Origin: Klebsormidium nitens
Taxonomy: Eukaryota > Streptophyta > Klebsormidiophyceae > Klebsormidiales > Klebsormidiaceae
Direction: 5' to 3'
Length of the DNA stretch: 64,000 nucleotides
Assembly (NCBI GenBank): GCA_000708835.1
Contig: DF237139.1
Location: forward strand, 50,485 to 114,484
Under the pieces are notes generated by a model, which ran no database searches, was not told the origin of the DNA, and saw only the letters and a program-made list of their open reading frames with translations. Shown one piece after another: positions 50,601 to 61,457 of this stretch (position 1 is its first letter; each line of letters begins with the position of its first letter). The translations under genes were made by a program, and so were the position numbers.

Positions 50601-52445
50601 TTCAAAACCAGAATCTCAGGCACCTGCTCAGCACGACGGCTCTGACCAAGCTGGGAGTGGTGAGAACCTTCCACTACCGCTAACAACAGGCTTCTGGAAG
50701 TTTTCCCTCGCGACTCATCGCTACGCGATCACTCAGCATTGTCTGTTGCATTTGATGGGTTGGCTATACGTACTGTGATGCCTGTAATCATTATCGTGAT
50801 TGTCCGCTGAACACACTATTAACCTTGATTTTGCTTTTCAGGGGCTTCCGCACCGGTCAAGGTTGACAGAGGAAAGAAGCGGCGGGAAGATGGTGGGACT
50901 CTTGCCATCGTCGAGGCATCTGATTGATTCAATGGCTGTCCAGTCAACCTCTTTCTTTTAATGTGGACACTGAAGTTAGGTTTTGTGGGTTGCACTCTAT
51001 GCTGTTGCTCTATCATGTCACCAAGAATTTGATTGACTGCCAGATTTGAGGATTCTAAATCACAGTTGCTGCGCCTCTGGCTCTTTCCGGCCTGAGCCGT
51101 ACAAGGTGCGCATCTCCACGGTCAAGTCAAACGGCCACTTTTCCGCACAACATTCTTTGGCTAGTGAAGAAGTTTTTCCTGACATTGTAGCACGAGCCAG
51201 GATCGAGAAGCGCCTCGAACAAGACCGACTTGAGGCTACCCCAATTGGAATCAACGAGCAAGGCCGCCCGATCTATCGCCGGCGGCATGTGGGCTACGTA
51301 AGTATTTAACTACTTGTTTGCATTCTTATCTGCTTTCATGCTCGTTGAAGTCCTATGCCAGGTAGTCATAGGACGACGCCCATGACTGTTAGAAGGAGGT
51401 GCTTTCGTGATAACTCAGTTCCATGTGAGTCTGATACTTGCATCACTTCCCCTTTGGTCAATTCCCGGCAGGCTTTTATCTAGCATCATTGTATATCACT
51501 TTTGATTTTCTTCTGCTGACAAGTGTACGCGAGAAACCGAGTCACTCTACGACCTTGTCTACCTTCTGCGTCCAGCAATCTGTCCGGAGCTGGCCGCTTT
51601 CAGAAACGACATTCTAATCATGAAAACGGCCCATGGAAACGGCCCCAACGATTCGAAAGGTGTTTCCTCTCACTTTGCTGTGTGCAGCGTTCTAAAGCAG
51701 TCTAGAGTCTCTGACTTTCTGATAATCAGCTCAACCCACAGTACATGCTATGTCTTTGTGAAAGCGCTTTGGCCTATCCATCCTCTCCCGTCCACCGAGA
51801 TGTTCTTATCAAAAGCCGCGCTTGAACCGACTTCATCCCCTCGGTGATTTTAGCTTTTCATCAAGGAACCAGTTTTGCAAGTTTGCGGTATCTAGTAGTC
51901 TTCGCTGGCTCGGAACGCGTCATAAGCGCATTCTTTTTTCCCCCTCTTTTCGTCCTCTAAACCATGAGCAAAGGAGCTGAGGAAAAGAACAGTTGAATAC
52001 GCCTTTCAAAAATGTAAATGAGGGGCGAGACTGGGCAAGATGTCGACTCAGGAACGCGTAGGTGAGGCCGGATTATTGGCAAGATTTTGACTATACGGTT
52101 TTGGTTTACGTTCTGCTGGACAGGATCCTTTCTAAACTCAATGAGTAAATCCCGATATTGAACGCTTTCGGAGAGGTGCTTTTGCAGAAGTCGACCTTGG
52201 CACACTTTCTCAGCTGCTATGCATGATGACAAGTTAGCTAAGCTGCACATCTCCCCTTCAGCTAATTTGAATTTGTACGCCAGGCTGCCAACATTCCGGG
52301 CGACGACTATTGGAACTCGGGTCGCCGTTGCGTCCTGGACGAGGAGGGGAAAGTGAGCGGCGAGGGCTCGAGTGACCTTGAGGACGCAAGGTCTGAAGCT
52401 GAGCAGTCGAACGAGGCCGATCCTCTGGAAAAAGCCTCCGAATAG
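47683..52445 (+). CDS. Unrecognised locus of tandemly repeated, phase-matched exons
   Basis: A first exon (47683-47806) is followed by repeated exon types. Type A: 49265-49371 and 51191-51297. Type B: 48179-48232 (short), 50148-50313 and 52284-52445 (with TAG stop). Type C: 48532-48591 and 50600-50659. Type D: 48875-48990 and 50842-50927, each ending in its own stop. All A, C and D exons, and the short B exon, accept in phase 1; A joins B in phase 0. If both D exons are skipped, the other eight exons give one 840-nt frame (279 aa). If D exons are used, shorter products result, for example 117 aa from the first four exons. The A peptide reads K-R-[IL]-E-Q-D-x-L-E-A-T-P-I-G and ends P-I-Y-R-R-R; B is acidic and Ser/Glu-rich with a Y-W-x-S-G-R start; D is short and basic. 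I do not recognise the family. Span shown is the whole locus; the splice pattern is inferred. Confidence 0.5.
48179..52445 (+). repeat. ~2-kb segmental tandem duplication, about 2.5 units
   Basis: Exons recur at 1.9-2.1 kb spacing: C at 48532 and 50600, D at 48875 and 50842, A at 49265 and 51191, B at 50148 and 52284. Introns are copied too: the introns before C share CACCTCAGATCGA-like and GGGTATGGGT-like words, and the introns before A share CGCACAACA and TTGACATTG/CTGACATTG. The first unit lacks an A exon and has a shortened B, and the last ends within B. Confidence 0.85.
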
Positions 52446-54051
52446 ATTGGTGTGTTGGACATGAGAGCAGTAAAATAAGGAGACGTTCAATCATGTTTGG
52501 GTTTGTGTTCTCGCCGTGGATCTGCCTTTCGACTAACGGTAACAAGGTCATGAGAAAAGGGTGCGCATGAAGACGCCGTTGCCTGGTTGCGTCGTTATGT
52601 CGGGTAGGAACAGCTACTAAGACACATATAACTTGGTACACTGTGTTGCATACTCATACCTGGTCGGCGAAGCTTGGGCCCCGGCCTAGGGGCTGAACAC
52701 ACGCACTCAAGATGCTCTAGCTTTTCGATGGAAAGTTCGATATCTCAGTGCACCTAGTTGAAGCCCAAGAATACAGTATACTGTCGAAATCAACAAATTT
52801 CGCGCGTAAGTTAGTAATCAATTCCATATATGCGCAGCCGGTCCATAGCTTTCTCCATTCGGCGCAGCGGCCGCACAACATGCATATATATGCTGGCATG
52901 GCCATGCATACGCGCGCATATCATTGCAATTCATGCGATTACTTTATTGCATGCCGCCAGTAGAGTGTCCAACGTGCAAAACGCATGTGCATACCCTGCT
53001 GATCGATGCCGGATAGGATTCCCTTTAGCCGCTATTGCGTATTTACGTCTTTTAGATGTTTAGCGTGCCTGCCAGCACTGCGGCATGTGTCAATTCAGCA
53101 TGGTCATTGGATCTAGGGCTACCTAGGCCTTTGGAGCAACGGCGAACGTATTTTCAGCAGCATACGTCTGGAGCTCAACTATGAGTCTGCCCGCAGTATG
53201 GTCAAGGATTGTACAAGGTCCGTGAGTTATGCACCCCATGTTGGGGTCGCGCCTGAGTTTTGCAAGACAATCTGCACACTAAGGACAGTTGGCTGAACAG
53301 GTGGCCGCCCGCAAGATGTCCATGCGTCCTAGGAACATTCTTAGGCTTGCCCGGCTTGCGGCGGCCGCCAAAATTGGCGTACAGTCAAGAGTACAAGTTC
53401 TGCTTATTGAAACCCCGTTTGCCTGACATTACCACCTTCCTTTTCGCAGGAGTCGTCCGAAGGAGCGTTCTGACATCTGTTTGCCGACGTTTTAGCACAG
53501 CTCTACTCAAGCTCAGGCCAGCATCCTGCAGGCCCACAAATGTTCCAATCGTTGATAGGATCCGTCAATGCACCTGCAAAAAATTCAGAGAAACTTAATG
53601 AGGATTTCTGCCATCTGTAGCACTCGGCAATGAAGCAGACATGCGGGGGGAGGCCGAAACTTGTCACACCCTGGTCAAAGGACCGCGACTCATTCTTAGA
53701 AGTAATGCATCATAGGACGAAGCCATCGAACTAACTCTTGAATTTAGTGTTAGGTTTTTTGTATAAGCTGCATCACATTTCTTTAAGATGAATATGATGC
53801 ATAGTCAAACGCGTCGGAACATATGAATTGAGGTACTGCCAGACGTTAAAGTGCATCTCTGTCACAACTCGCTTGTGGCCTCTGAACATCTATGAGAAAG
53901 TTTCAAAGCGCAGATTCGTGAAGGAAACGTCCGCAACGGGCCGGCCGTTGTTGCGCTTGCAATAACCGACTCGAAATAACCTCACTTTCCCAGTTTGTCG
54001 AGCGGGTTGACCTGCTTTCCTGCGGCTCTAGAATCTAGGTGTGCCACGGTA
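52446..54051. other. Convergent spacer (tandem-exon locus 3' / ALKBH1 3')
   Basis: No convincing coding region is seen. The part from about 52740 to 53330 is rich in GCATATATATGC, CATGGCCATGCATACGCGCGCATAT-type words. A plus-strand open frame at 53260-53598 has no recognisable domain. If the ALKBH1 gene ends with a small extra exon, it would lie in the right half of this stretch. Confidence 0.45.
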
Positions 54052-57000
54052 CTAGATACAAAGTAGCCCGGGGGAAGCAAGCGCACAGTATGCAGCAAAA
54101 AGCGGCTGGAAGAAACTGCTCGGTTTCGACAAGGCCACACAAAAACAAATACCCGCAGGCGAACGAAGTTGCGATTCCGATGAATGCCTAGTCCGCATAC
54201 GAGGGAGACTCTCCCGGAAAACCAGTCTCCTTCTCCAAGATACCAGCTGACACTTTGCCAACAGCTTTGCTTGTGAGAGCGAAGGAGAATTCAACTTCAC
54301 CTGGCGAACATTGATGTTGATGCGGGAACTCGCAATGTAGTCGGCAAACGGCCGGAAGTCAGTGTCGGCAGAGTCTCGCTGGATCGCTGGGGGCAGGTCG
54401 CTGTGAAGAGCGTCGGTAAAGATACGGGGCACACCTGGAGAGGGGACGAGGGAATGAGCGATTTTAAAAGGGTGATCTGGAGATAAGGAGTAGAAAGGGC
54501 AATGAGAAAGGTGAATAGACTCCGCGGAGTCCACTAAATTTGTGCGAAGCAATGGCGCAGAGACCGCACGAGGTTGGAAGGAAGCAGGGGCCTAGGCGCC
54601 CGGCATGGCCCCCGGTATGAAGGGCGGCGTATTTGGCCTCCTTCTCGGGCCCTTTAAGCTTTTCGAGAATTCGCACCCAAAATGTTGTTCTTGACGGATT
54701 CTTGGATGCTTCCTGAGTATGGCCGAGAGTACAGCATGTCGCCGAAGACCGCAGGTTTCCCAATGACAGATTGCAGACTGAGATCTTGGGTGCAACTTTT
54801 AAGGGGCCGAGCTTGGGTGTTGCTCGGCAAATTGCCGGGTACATTCCTCCGTTGGCCTGCCCATGTTTAAATGGACCCCAAGGAGAATCCGTGTTTCTAA
54901 CATGCGGGTTTTATCATCCATCAACGCAATTGTGTGCTTCGATGCTTCTTAGAAGGATATGGACTTAAGCCTTGGCCTCGATGCTCTTTAGAGCTGCAGC
55001 AATGTTCTCATTTCCATGCCAGGACCAATGCCAGACAGTCCTCTTTTACGCTTTCAAGCTTGTAAACAATCAGACGCATCAGCAATTATGAGGCTTCCGC
55101 AGTCCCGTTCGGGTCCTCAAGGGGTCTCAGTGATCCTCCGAGCATGGTTGCCATTCGATTCAATTCATTCAAGTTGACCGAGGCCCTGTTCCAAATATGT
55201 AGATTCTGACGGTGAGATTGGGCGTACTGACCGTGGTAGCATCTTCGAGCAGGGCCCGCCATGAGAACCACGTCGCCGCTCCGCAGAAAGATGCCCGTCG
55301 GGGGAACGTCGCGTGTCTCGCCTCCGATCAGGAAGAGGGCTTTGCATCCCAAACTGTACCAAGCGGCAATGCCTCGGATTCAGGAAGATCGAAATCAGTA
55401 TGTCCGCAGCGGACCGCGTCTGAATACACGCGGGCTCAAGCTGAATTACGGGCATGGCTTGAGAGCTTATCTTGATGCTCGAGCTTGTGTTGCTTTTCAG
55501 AAAAGGGGAGCAGAGACGATCAAAGAGGAGCGTTATTCTTTCTCCACTTGTATGGGTGCACAATCATGGGAAAAATTGCACTTCGCCGCGAAGTGACCAG
55601 TCCGCAAGAATGGTCACACTTTCTCAATTGGGTGGCGCTTACTCTCAACTTGAGACAAGCTTGACGAGAGTCGATCGAAGCAAACACACGTTCAGCTGGT
55701 ACGAGTGGTGACATGCAGAAAACGATTCGCGTCTGCTGCGAACCATTCCTGTCCGACCAAAAGAAAAAAACCTCCAGCAAAAATTTCCATCAGAAGACCT
55801 TTGAACCCATTTACCTTATGCTGACAATCGGCAGATCCATGTTCTCTTCCACGTCGTCCAAGTGCCCACTCAGCGCATCTGCCGGCCCGTAGTAGTTTAC
55901 AATCGCCCCCTCCGCTCGAAACTCCCTTCCCGGCCCCTCTTTCCTGCACTCCGCGAATTGACTTTCACTTTCTCTTTCCTGGAGGCCCTTTTTACTCTTC
56001 CGTCCCCAATCGCTCGTGTTCTCACTCTTCCGCCCCGCTTTACACTCCCCCCCCGGAGGCCCCTCCCCGATTTGTTGCCCCCCTTCTCTTCCAGTCTCAC
56101 TTTCCAGATCCCCGTTACCTCTACTCTCCCTCTTCCGTTCTCCCACGCTCCCGCTTTCACTTTTCCACCCCCCCTCGCTTCTCTTCTCAGTCTTCTGCCT
56201 CTCTTCGCTCCCGTTCGCATCCTTCCGCCCCCGCACGTTTTCGTTTGCACTCTTTTGATCCCCTTCACTCGTACTCTCACTGTCCGGCCCACTTTCAATC
56301 CCGGTTTGACACTCTCCTTCCGAGCGTTCCAAATCCGGAGATCGAAGAGGTTGCTGAACAAAATTTGGATTTGAAACGCTCTGAACAGACAGGTGTCGCA
56401 TAGCGGGGGCCGCCAGCCTGGCGGCCAAATCGGCCAGGTCAGCAGGGAACGGCGCATGTGGCAGGCTCTCATCGTAACTCCTAGACGACCAGTCGTATTG
56501 CAAACCCAGCGTAGCCCATCGGAGCTTCCGCAAGAGTTTTGCAGCCGAGGGGCGGCGTTTCAACATAGGATCAGTAATTTTGGAGGAGGATTCCGCTCTA
56601 CCAGTGGTGCCTGGTCCTTCAATCGCAGCGTCCAAATGCCCGTTTTGAAATGAGGCTCCTGCTTTTCTGCTTGAAGCGTGCACCGGTTCAGCTGAACAAG
56701 ACGAGCCAGGATCCAGCGATTCCGCTTCCAACGTCAAAGACCGGCTTCCTGTGCCTTCCAGCTCTGTGGAACGAACCCCGTTCTCTGCCCTTCTATTCAG
56801 TCTTGAACAACCGCCGTTTGAAGCCGTTCCAGAGACTCGCTCTGCTTGTGCTTTCACAGACCGTACTGTGTTTGCATCAGCTTGAGACTTCAACTCTTTC
56901 TGTGCTAAGCCCCAGAGGCCCTTTACTGGACCGTACTCTGCATTGTGATTGGTGCGGTTTGGGGGCTCAGGAAAGACTTCCAGCGCTTGTTGGATCCAGT

Positions 57001-57718
57001 ACTGTTGTTTGCAAACAGGGATTGCACCAGGCACAAGGTAGAGACCTGCAGAATCAATCACACGTTTGATGAACTTGCGAACTTGGCTGTAAGCTTGAAA
57101 TCTATGTGAGCTCTATGATGGGGTTGATTCTCACGACTCAATCTGTTCTAACTTGGGCGTTTGAACATAGACGGTTGCACTGGAAGTGATGCGTAGCTGT
57201 TCCAACGACTGTGAACGGACCAACTGTAGAATCTGAACGAGTGCGCTTCATTGTTGCAGTGGCAGGGGCTAAGAAGAGCAGCTGAGAGCTAAGAGGTAGG
57301 TGCTATGCCTGTTTAAATTGGGAGGAGTTGACAAGGGCATGCAAATGCAGAGCGCTGAGTATGGTGTACCTACTCAAGCAGGGCAAGAAGCGCCGCCAGT
57401 CAAAGAGCGATTGAGAGACCAAACCACTTGCACCTTACCTGGATGCGAATGCAGGATGTACGTGGGACGGTTACATCCACTCTCCAACCTCTGCGCACCT
57501 CTTTCTTCAGCATAGGCGCCATCTTCCTGGATGCGATTCAGGTCAATCACGCCTGACAAGTCCACCTCCTGCTTCGTTTTCCTGCTGCCTTTACCACTTT
57601 CACCGCTTTTGGGATTCCGCTCAGTGTACAGCTTGTACAGCTTCTCAGCTTTGCGGAAGGCGGTGCGGCCGTCTGCGTTGTCGGAGGCCTGCTCGTAGCC
57701 CATTGCCCCTCTCCCCAT
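54052..57718 (-). CDS. ALKBH1: ALKBH1-type Fe(II)/2-oxoglutarate dioxygenase
   Basis: Four exons: 57439-57718, 55815-57045, 55232-55353 and 54052-54434; 671 aa by read-through. Start ATG is 57718; an earlier in-frame start is only TTG. Residues 1-95 match the plant ALKBH1 N-terminus (T-A-F-R-K-A-E-K). The core begins at G-L-Y-L-V-P-G with F-P-E-P-P-N, then L-R-W-A-T-L-G-L-Q-Y-D-W, E-G-A-I-V-N-Y-Y and the iron ligands H488 and D490 (G-H-L-D-D) and H544 (C-Y-H-G). R582/R588 (S-R-I-N-I-N-V-R-Q) bind 2-oxoglutarate. Two low-complexity inserts enlarge exon 2, including about 180 residues rich in Glu, Ser, Gly, Lys and Arg just before E-G-A-I-V-N-Y-Y. Relatives demethylate nucleic acids (tRNA m1A and DNA 6mA have been reported). 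The family normally ends just after R-Q-V; a donor-like GTGAAG follows Gln589 at 54300, so the last 80-odd residues are doubtful. Confidence 0.9.
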
Positions 57719-58672
57719 TTCAAAAGCTAGGTGCAACCAGCAGACTTCACAGAAGCGGAAGCAAAGGCATTCTGTCTGGCTCGAGGAGAGTGCTAGTTGG
57801 ACAAGGATTTGAGCGCTTCAGAGACCCGTCCTGCTCACTGCTTTGCTAGTTTTGTCAGGGCAGCTAGCTGCACTGTAGCAGTAGTACTAGTACCAGAACA
57901 TGAATCTGATACATCATGCAGTCTAACTGCAGATGACAAGAAGCTCCACCCATGCAGGAAGCTGGACTGTGTGAATACTTTACCAATCTGCCGTCTTCCC
58001 AAGGCCGTCGGTTGGTTTGATATTACCACGGCAATATTAAATAGACTCACTTGGACTTCACCGGGCTTGCCAAGGAACGGCACTCTTCACCAGTTTGGAG
58101 ACGGTTCTTACCGCAGGCTCTGTCTGCGAGAATTCGCACTTTTGGATGTGCTGCTGGAAAAAAATGACAAATTTGAAGAAGAAAGACGCTTCTTTCCATG
58201 TAAGATAGCGCCCATCCAACGTAATTCTATTACAATTTACAGCCGGGAGGTTTGTCTCCATTTTCATCTGCTAGAAACGTAGCAGTCGGAAGATTGCAAG
58301 GATTCTGAGGTGTAAAGGGCACGTCTTTGTTGAGGAACCTCGCAGGAATGCTGCCTCTCTTCGGTTCCCTCCAGCTGCAAGAAGGAAGCTTTTCTCTTCT
58401 TTCCGAAATCCTTTGCACTGGCAGCAAGCGCAAAGCTGGAATCAAGTAACCGGCAGAGATGACATCTTGACAGTCTGGAATAAGAGAAGTTGAGGCACAG
58501 AGGACAGGTCTTGTTGAGCCACAGCAGGATTGCTGCACCAGTTTGCCTTCTCCCTTTTAAGCACAATAGCTTTCCTCAAAGCCTCCGCACTGGCAGCAGG
58601 CCCAACGTAGGTTTAAATGCTTATGATGAGCCGGCAGAGGTGACATCAGCGGTGACATAAGAGGTTGACATC
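57719..58672. promoter_or_regulatory. Divergent promoter, ALKBH1 / IMP1, with internal duplication
   Basis: The start codons are about 950 bp apart head to head. The right half contains a tandem duplication (listed separately), so any element in it is present twice on the IMP1 side. No coding region is recognised. Confidence 0.5.
58308..58655. repeat. ~180-bp tandem duplication upstream of IMP1
   Basis: Two units (about 58308-58475 and 58491-58655) share GTTGAG..ACA/CC..GCAGGA.TGCTGC, CTTTCC..AA..CCT..GCACTGGCAGCA and CCGGCAGAG.TGACATC in order. The second ends about 20 bp before the IMP1 start codon. The two copies differ by many substitutions, so the duplication is not recent. Confidence 0.75.
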
Positions 58673-60556
58673 ATGAGTATGTTCCAGGCTCTGAGGCCCT
58701 TGGCTAAAGAGATGCTAGAGAGGGCGGGGGTGGTGGTCCAGTTTGGATCGTTCATTTACTGCTTCGGCACCTATGTGATGGATGTGACCACAGTAAGCTG
58801 TCAGTTCTTTGCTTCTCGAGCTAACAAACCAGCAGTTTTGAGAACGGGAGAATTGGAAGATTCCAGGTCATGACTATGAGGGTTGCTGGAATAGATTGAC
58901 CCGTCAAGCTGCTGACTAGGGCCTAGTAAGAGAAGGTTAACCATTTTGTTGAAAAGCAGGTGGGATGCTTCCGTTTCGTGGACTTTACTTCGTATCCAGA
59001 TGCAGTTCTTGCCCTAGCTTTTCAAGGTTCGCAGATCTGGCACTTCAACATTCTCAGCAAAGCCCTTTTCAGACCAGGAACTTCAGTTGCGCAAAATTGT
59101 CCAATGAAAAATAGCAACCGTATCATCAATCAGCAAAGTCATGGTCCTTCCCTGCTTTGCGCAGTGTGTCGGCCCCAGCATGCTTCCAAGCTTCAACGCG
59201 GAAGGAAACATCATTTTTGTCGAGCACATCTCCCCCCGGTTGGGCCGGCTGAAAGCGGGAGACGTCGTGACGGCGCAGTCCCCCAGGAATCCAAACGCGG
59301 TCATCTGCAAACGGATACTGGGGCTAGAGGGGGATCGGATACGGGTGCCGCCTACGATGCCTCGTGATAGTATACGATTAGTGACAGTGAGTTCTGAATG
59401 GAAGTTTTCTCTCAGTTGTTCGGTGGCATGCGTGCTGCTCTGCTTCTAAACTCGGAGTATTTTGGTGGAGCTTTTAACGCACTCAATTGTGAGAGCCCAA
59501 GTTCAACAATGAATCGACTCAAATGCAGCGCCCTTGCAGAAGGATGCTCGAGGGCCAGTGTTTGGTGGTTAGTGTTAAGCCCGTCAACTTTGACAGCATG
59601 CCCAGGAAGTCACGGAGTCTTCTCAAATGCTGTCGCCTTCCCAGCAGGATTACGACAGCTTTAAGAGTTGCAACCGGGACGCCTACGCATTTCCAAATTT
59701 GCACCTAAAAGCACGTCTTTTTACTGATTGTCGTTTCACGAGTGAGGAGGCTTTATGAACGGCTCAATTCCCGACTTCCTTTTGTTCTACAAAGAAAGAT
59801 CTGAACAGAAGTAAGCTTGTCGAGACATAGTTTCGGGTTTTGGAGGAAAGCAGAAGCGAATTTCACAAACCGTACTTTTCCGCAGGTTCCGAAAGGCCAC
59901 GTCTGGTTACAGGGCGATAACCAGTTTGTGTCTCGAGACAGTCGCGAGTACGGGCCAGTCCCCGCCGCTCTCGTGAAGGGGAAAGTTGTTTTCAAGGTGA
60001 GGTTGTCTGGTGGGGGAAAGTACGTTTTACTCAATGTTTTGCGGTTGCCAACTTAATGCCTATCCATTTTGAAACTCTTGTGCACACGATTGGATTTGAC
60101 TTATGAAAAGGTAGTTTAAGGGGGCCAGAGTCATGATCCGGATGCTTAACCCAATTTTAGGAGCTGGGACGATCAGCCAGACAATGGTCTGCTTCGCTAT
60201 GTTGTTTCCATTGAGCTCCTGCGGTGTGTCTGCGCTTCGCGAGACGAACGGAGCATTGGCAAAAAGCTACTTGAGCTTTTGATGGGGCTATTTAATGACA
60301 AGCCGCTTGCGCCTAAAGACTCTTTAGAACTCAAGACCTGATTGTCGTGAGATTTCTTTACTGCGGTCGAATGAAGCACACTTGTCAATGCAACGAGAGG
60401 GTTGCCGACTAGGAGCGAATCAACACATTGAAGACGGAATCCAAGAGGACCTTCTGTTCATTTCAGGCGACAACATAAGATTTGACTATGGTTCTTGCTG
60501 CTTTGCAGATCTGGCCACCATCGCAATTTGGTCACGTGGAGTCACGAATACCTTGA
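58673..60556 (+). CDS. IMP1: Mitochondrial inner membrane protease subunit 1 (IMP1)
   Basis: Four exons: 58673-58792, 59165-59386, 59886-59996 and 60509-60556; 166 aa, the usual IMP1 size, phases consistent. Exon 1 encodes a hydrophobic N-terminal segment (about 18-37) that anchors the protein in the inner membrane. Exon 2 carries the signal-peptidase I serine motif G-P-S45-M-L-P and the catalytic lysine K89 in I-C-K-R-I-L-G, with the G-D-V-V strand between them. Exon 3 carries the third conserved box, G-D-N-Q-x-x-S-R-D-S-R-x-Y-G-P-V, which defines the S26 type I signal peptidase family. The last exon adds only 15 residues. It removes intermembrane-space sorting signals after import, normally with IMP2. 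The D-N-x-x-x-S-x-D-S form separates it from plastid thylakoid peptidases by size and lack of a transit region. Confidence 0.95.
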
Positions 60557-61457
60557 CGATTCGTCATTGGCTGTTGACCATACAGTCAAATAGGTTTTCT
60601 CAGAGCCGTTTCGTGGTTCTGCAAAAACTGAGCCGTCTTTATCAGAAGCAAGCCTGTACTAGGACAGCGGCCCGATCTACGTTGGCGTCATGCAAATCGT
60701 CAACAGCAAGATGCGGTTCGGATTGTCAGTCGTTCATTCAGGACACGTCAGCTTCGTGTTTTTTAATGCCAGGCTGATGGTGCACTCACAGTTATATATC
60801 CACAATTTGAAAACTTGAATGCCATGCAAACAAATAGCATGTTGAAAGTACTCATCATTACCATGTATGCGAAGGCCGATATCATCAATAACTAGAGTCT
60901 CGATCCGCTAAGTTGATTATATAATGTCCAGATCCGACCAACCGGCGGCATGCCATATGGCACATAATGCGAGTGTCAGATTCTTATGTTCCGCCGGAAA
61001 TTGTGTAGTCTTACCCCGCGGGCCGATCGGACATTTGCCAGTTCAATGTGTAGTCTTACCCCGCGGACCGATCGGACATTTGCCAGTTCAATACACCACC
61101 GGAGAAGGCCCGTACCTGGGCGGACCCGATAAGCCCATCAGCTGTCCTGCATGTGTTTACTAGCTTGTGCATGCGTGATAATTTCGGTTGCATATGGCCA
61201 TTGAGGTTGTGCCGAATGCATGCATGCGAAAGAGAACTACGTCGAGTCCGGAAAGCGGTCGGACATCATATGTTGATTCACCAGATTTATCTAACATGAC
61301 TCAATGGTCGGACGCACTTCTTAGTTATATGCTTAAGCGGGTCAGTCTCAGTCTGACATTGACATATTAACCCGACCCTCCGACGGCAGCTTGCATAGTC
61401 CCCTGCACCTCTGCCTAAGTCATCATCACGTATTGACAATATCTATTCCGACGCTCC
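60557..61457. other. Convergent spacer (IMP1 3' / mtHSP70 3')
   Basis: No coding region is seen. From about 60820 to 61380 the composition matches the other convergent spacers: CATATGGCACATAATGCG, CCGCGG, CGATCGG and GCATGCATGCG-type words. It includes one 45-bp tandem repeat listed separately. Confidence 0.5.
61002..61091. repeat. 45-bp tandem repeat, two copies
   Basis: Units 61002-61046 and 61047-61091 differ by one base (GCGGGCC versus GCGGACC). Both contain CCCCGCGG and CGATCGG palindromic words. Near-identity points to a recent duplication. Confidence 0.9.

Noticed and set aside
53260-53598. 112-aa plus-strand open frame in a convergent spacer
   Set aside because: No recognisable motif, mixed composition and no flanking coding exon; probably chance.
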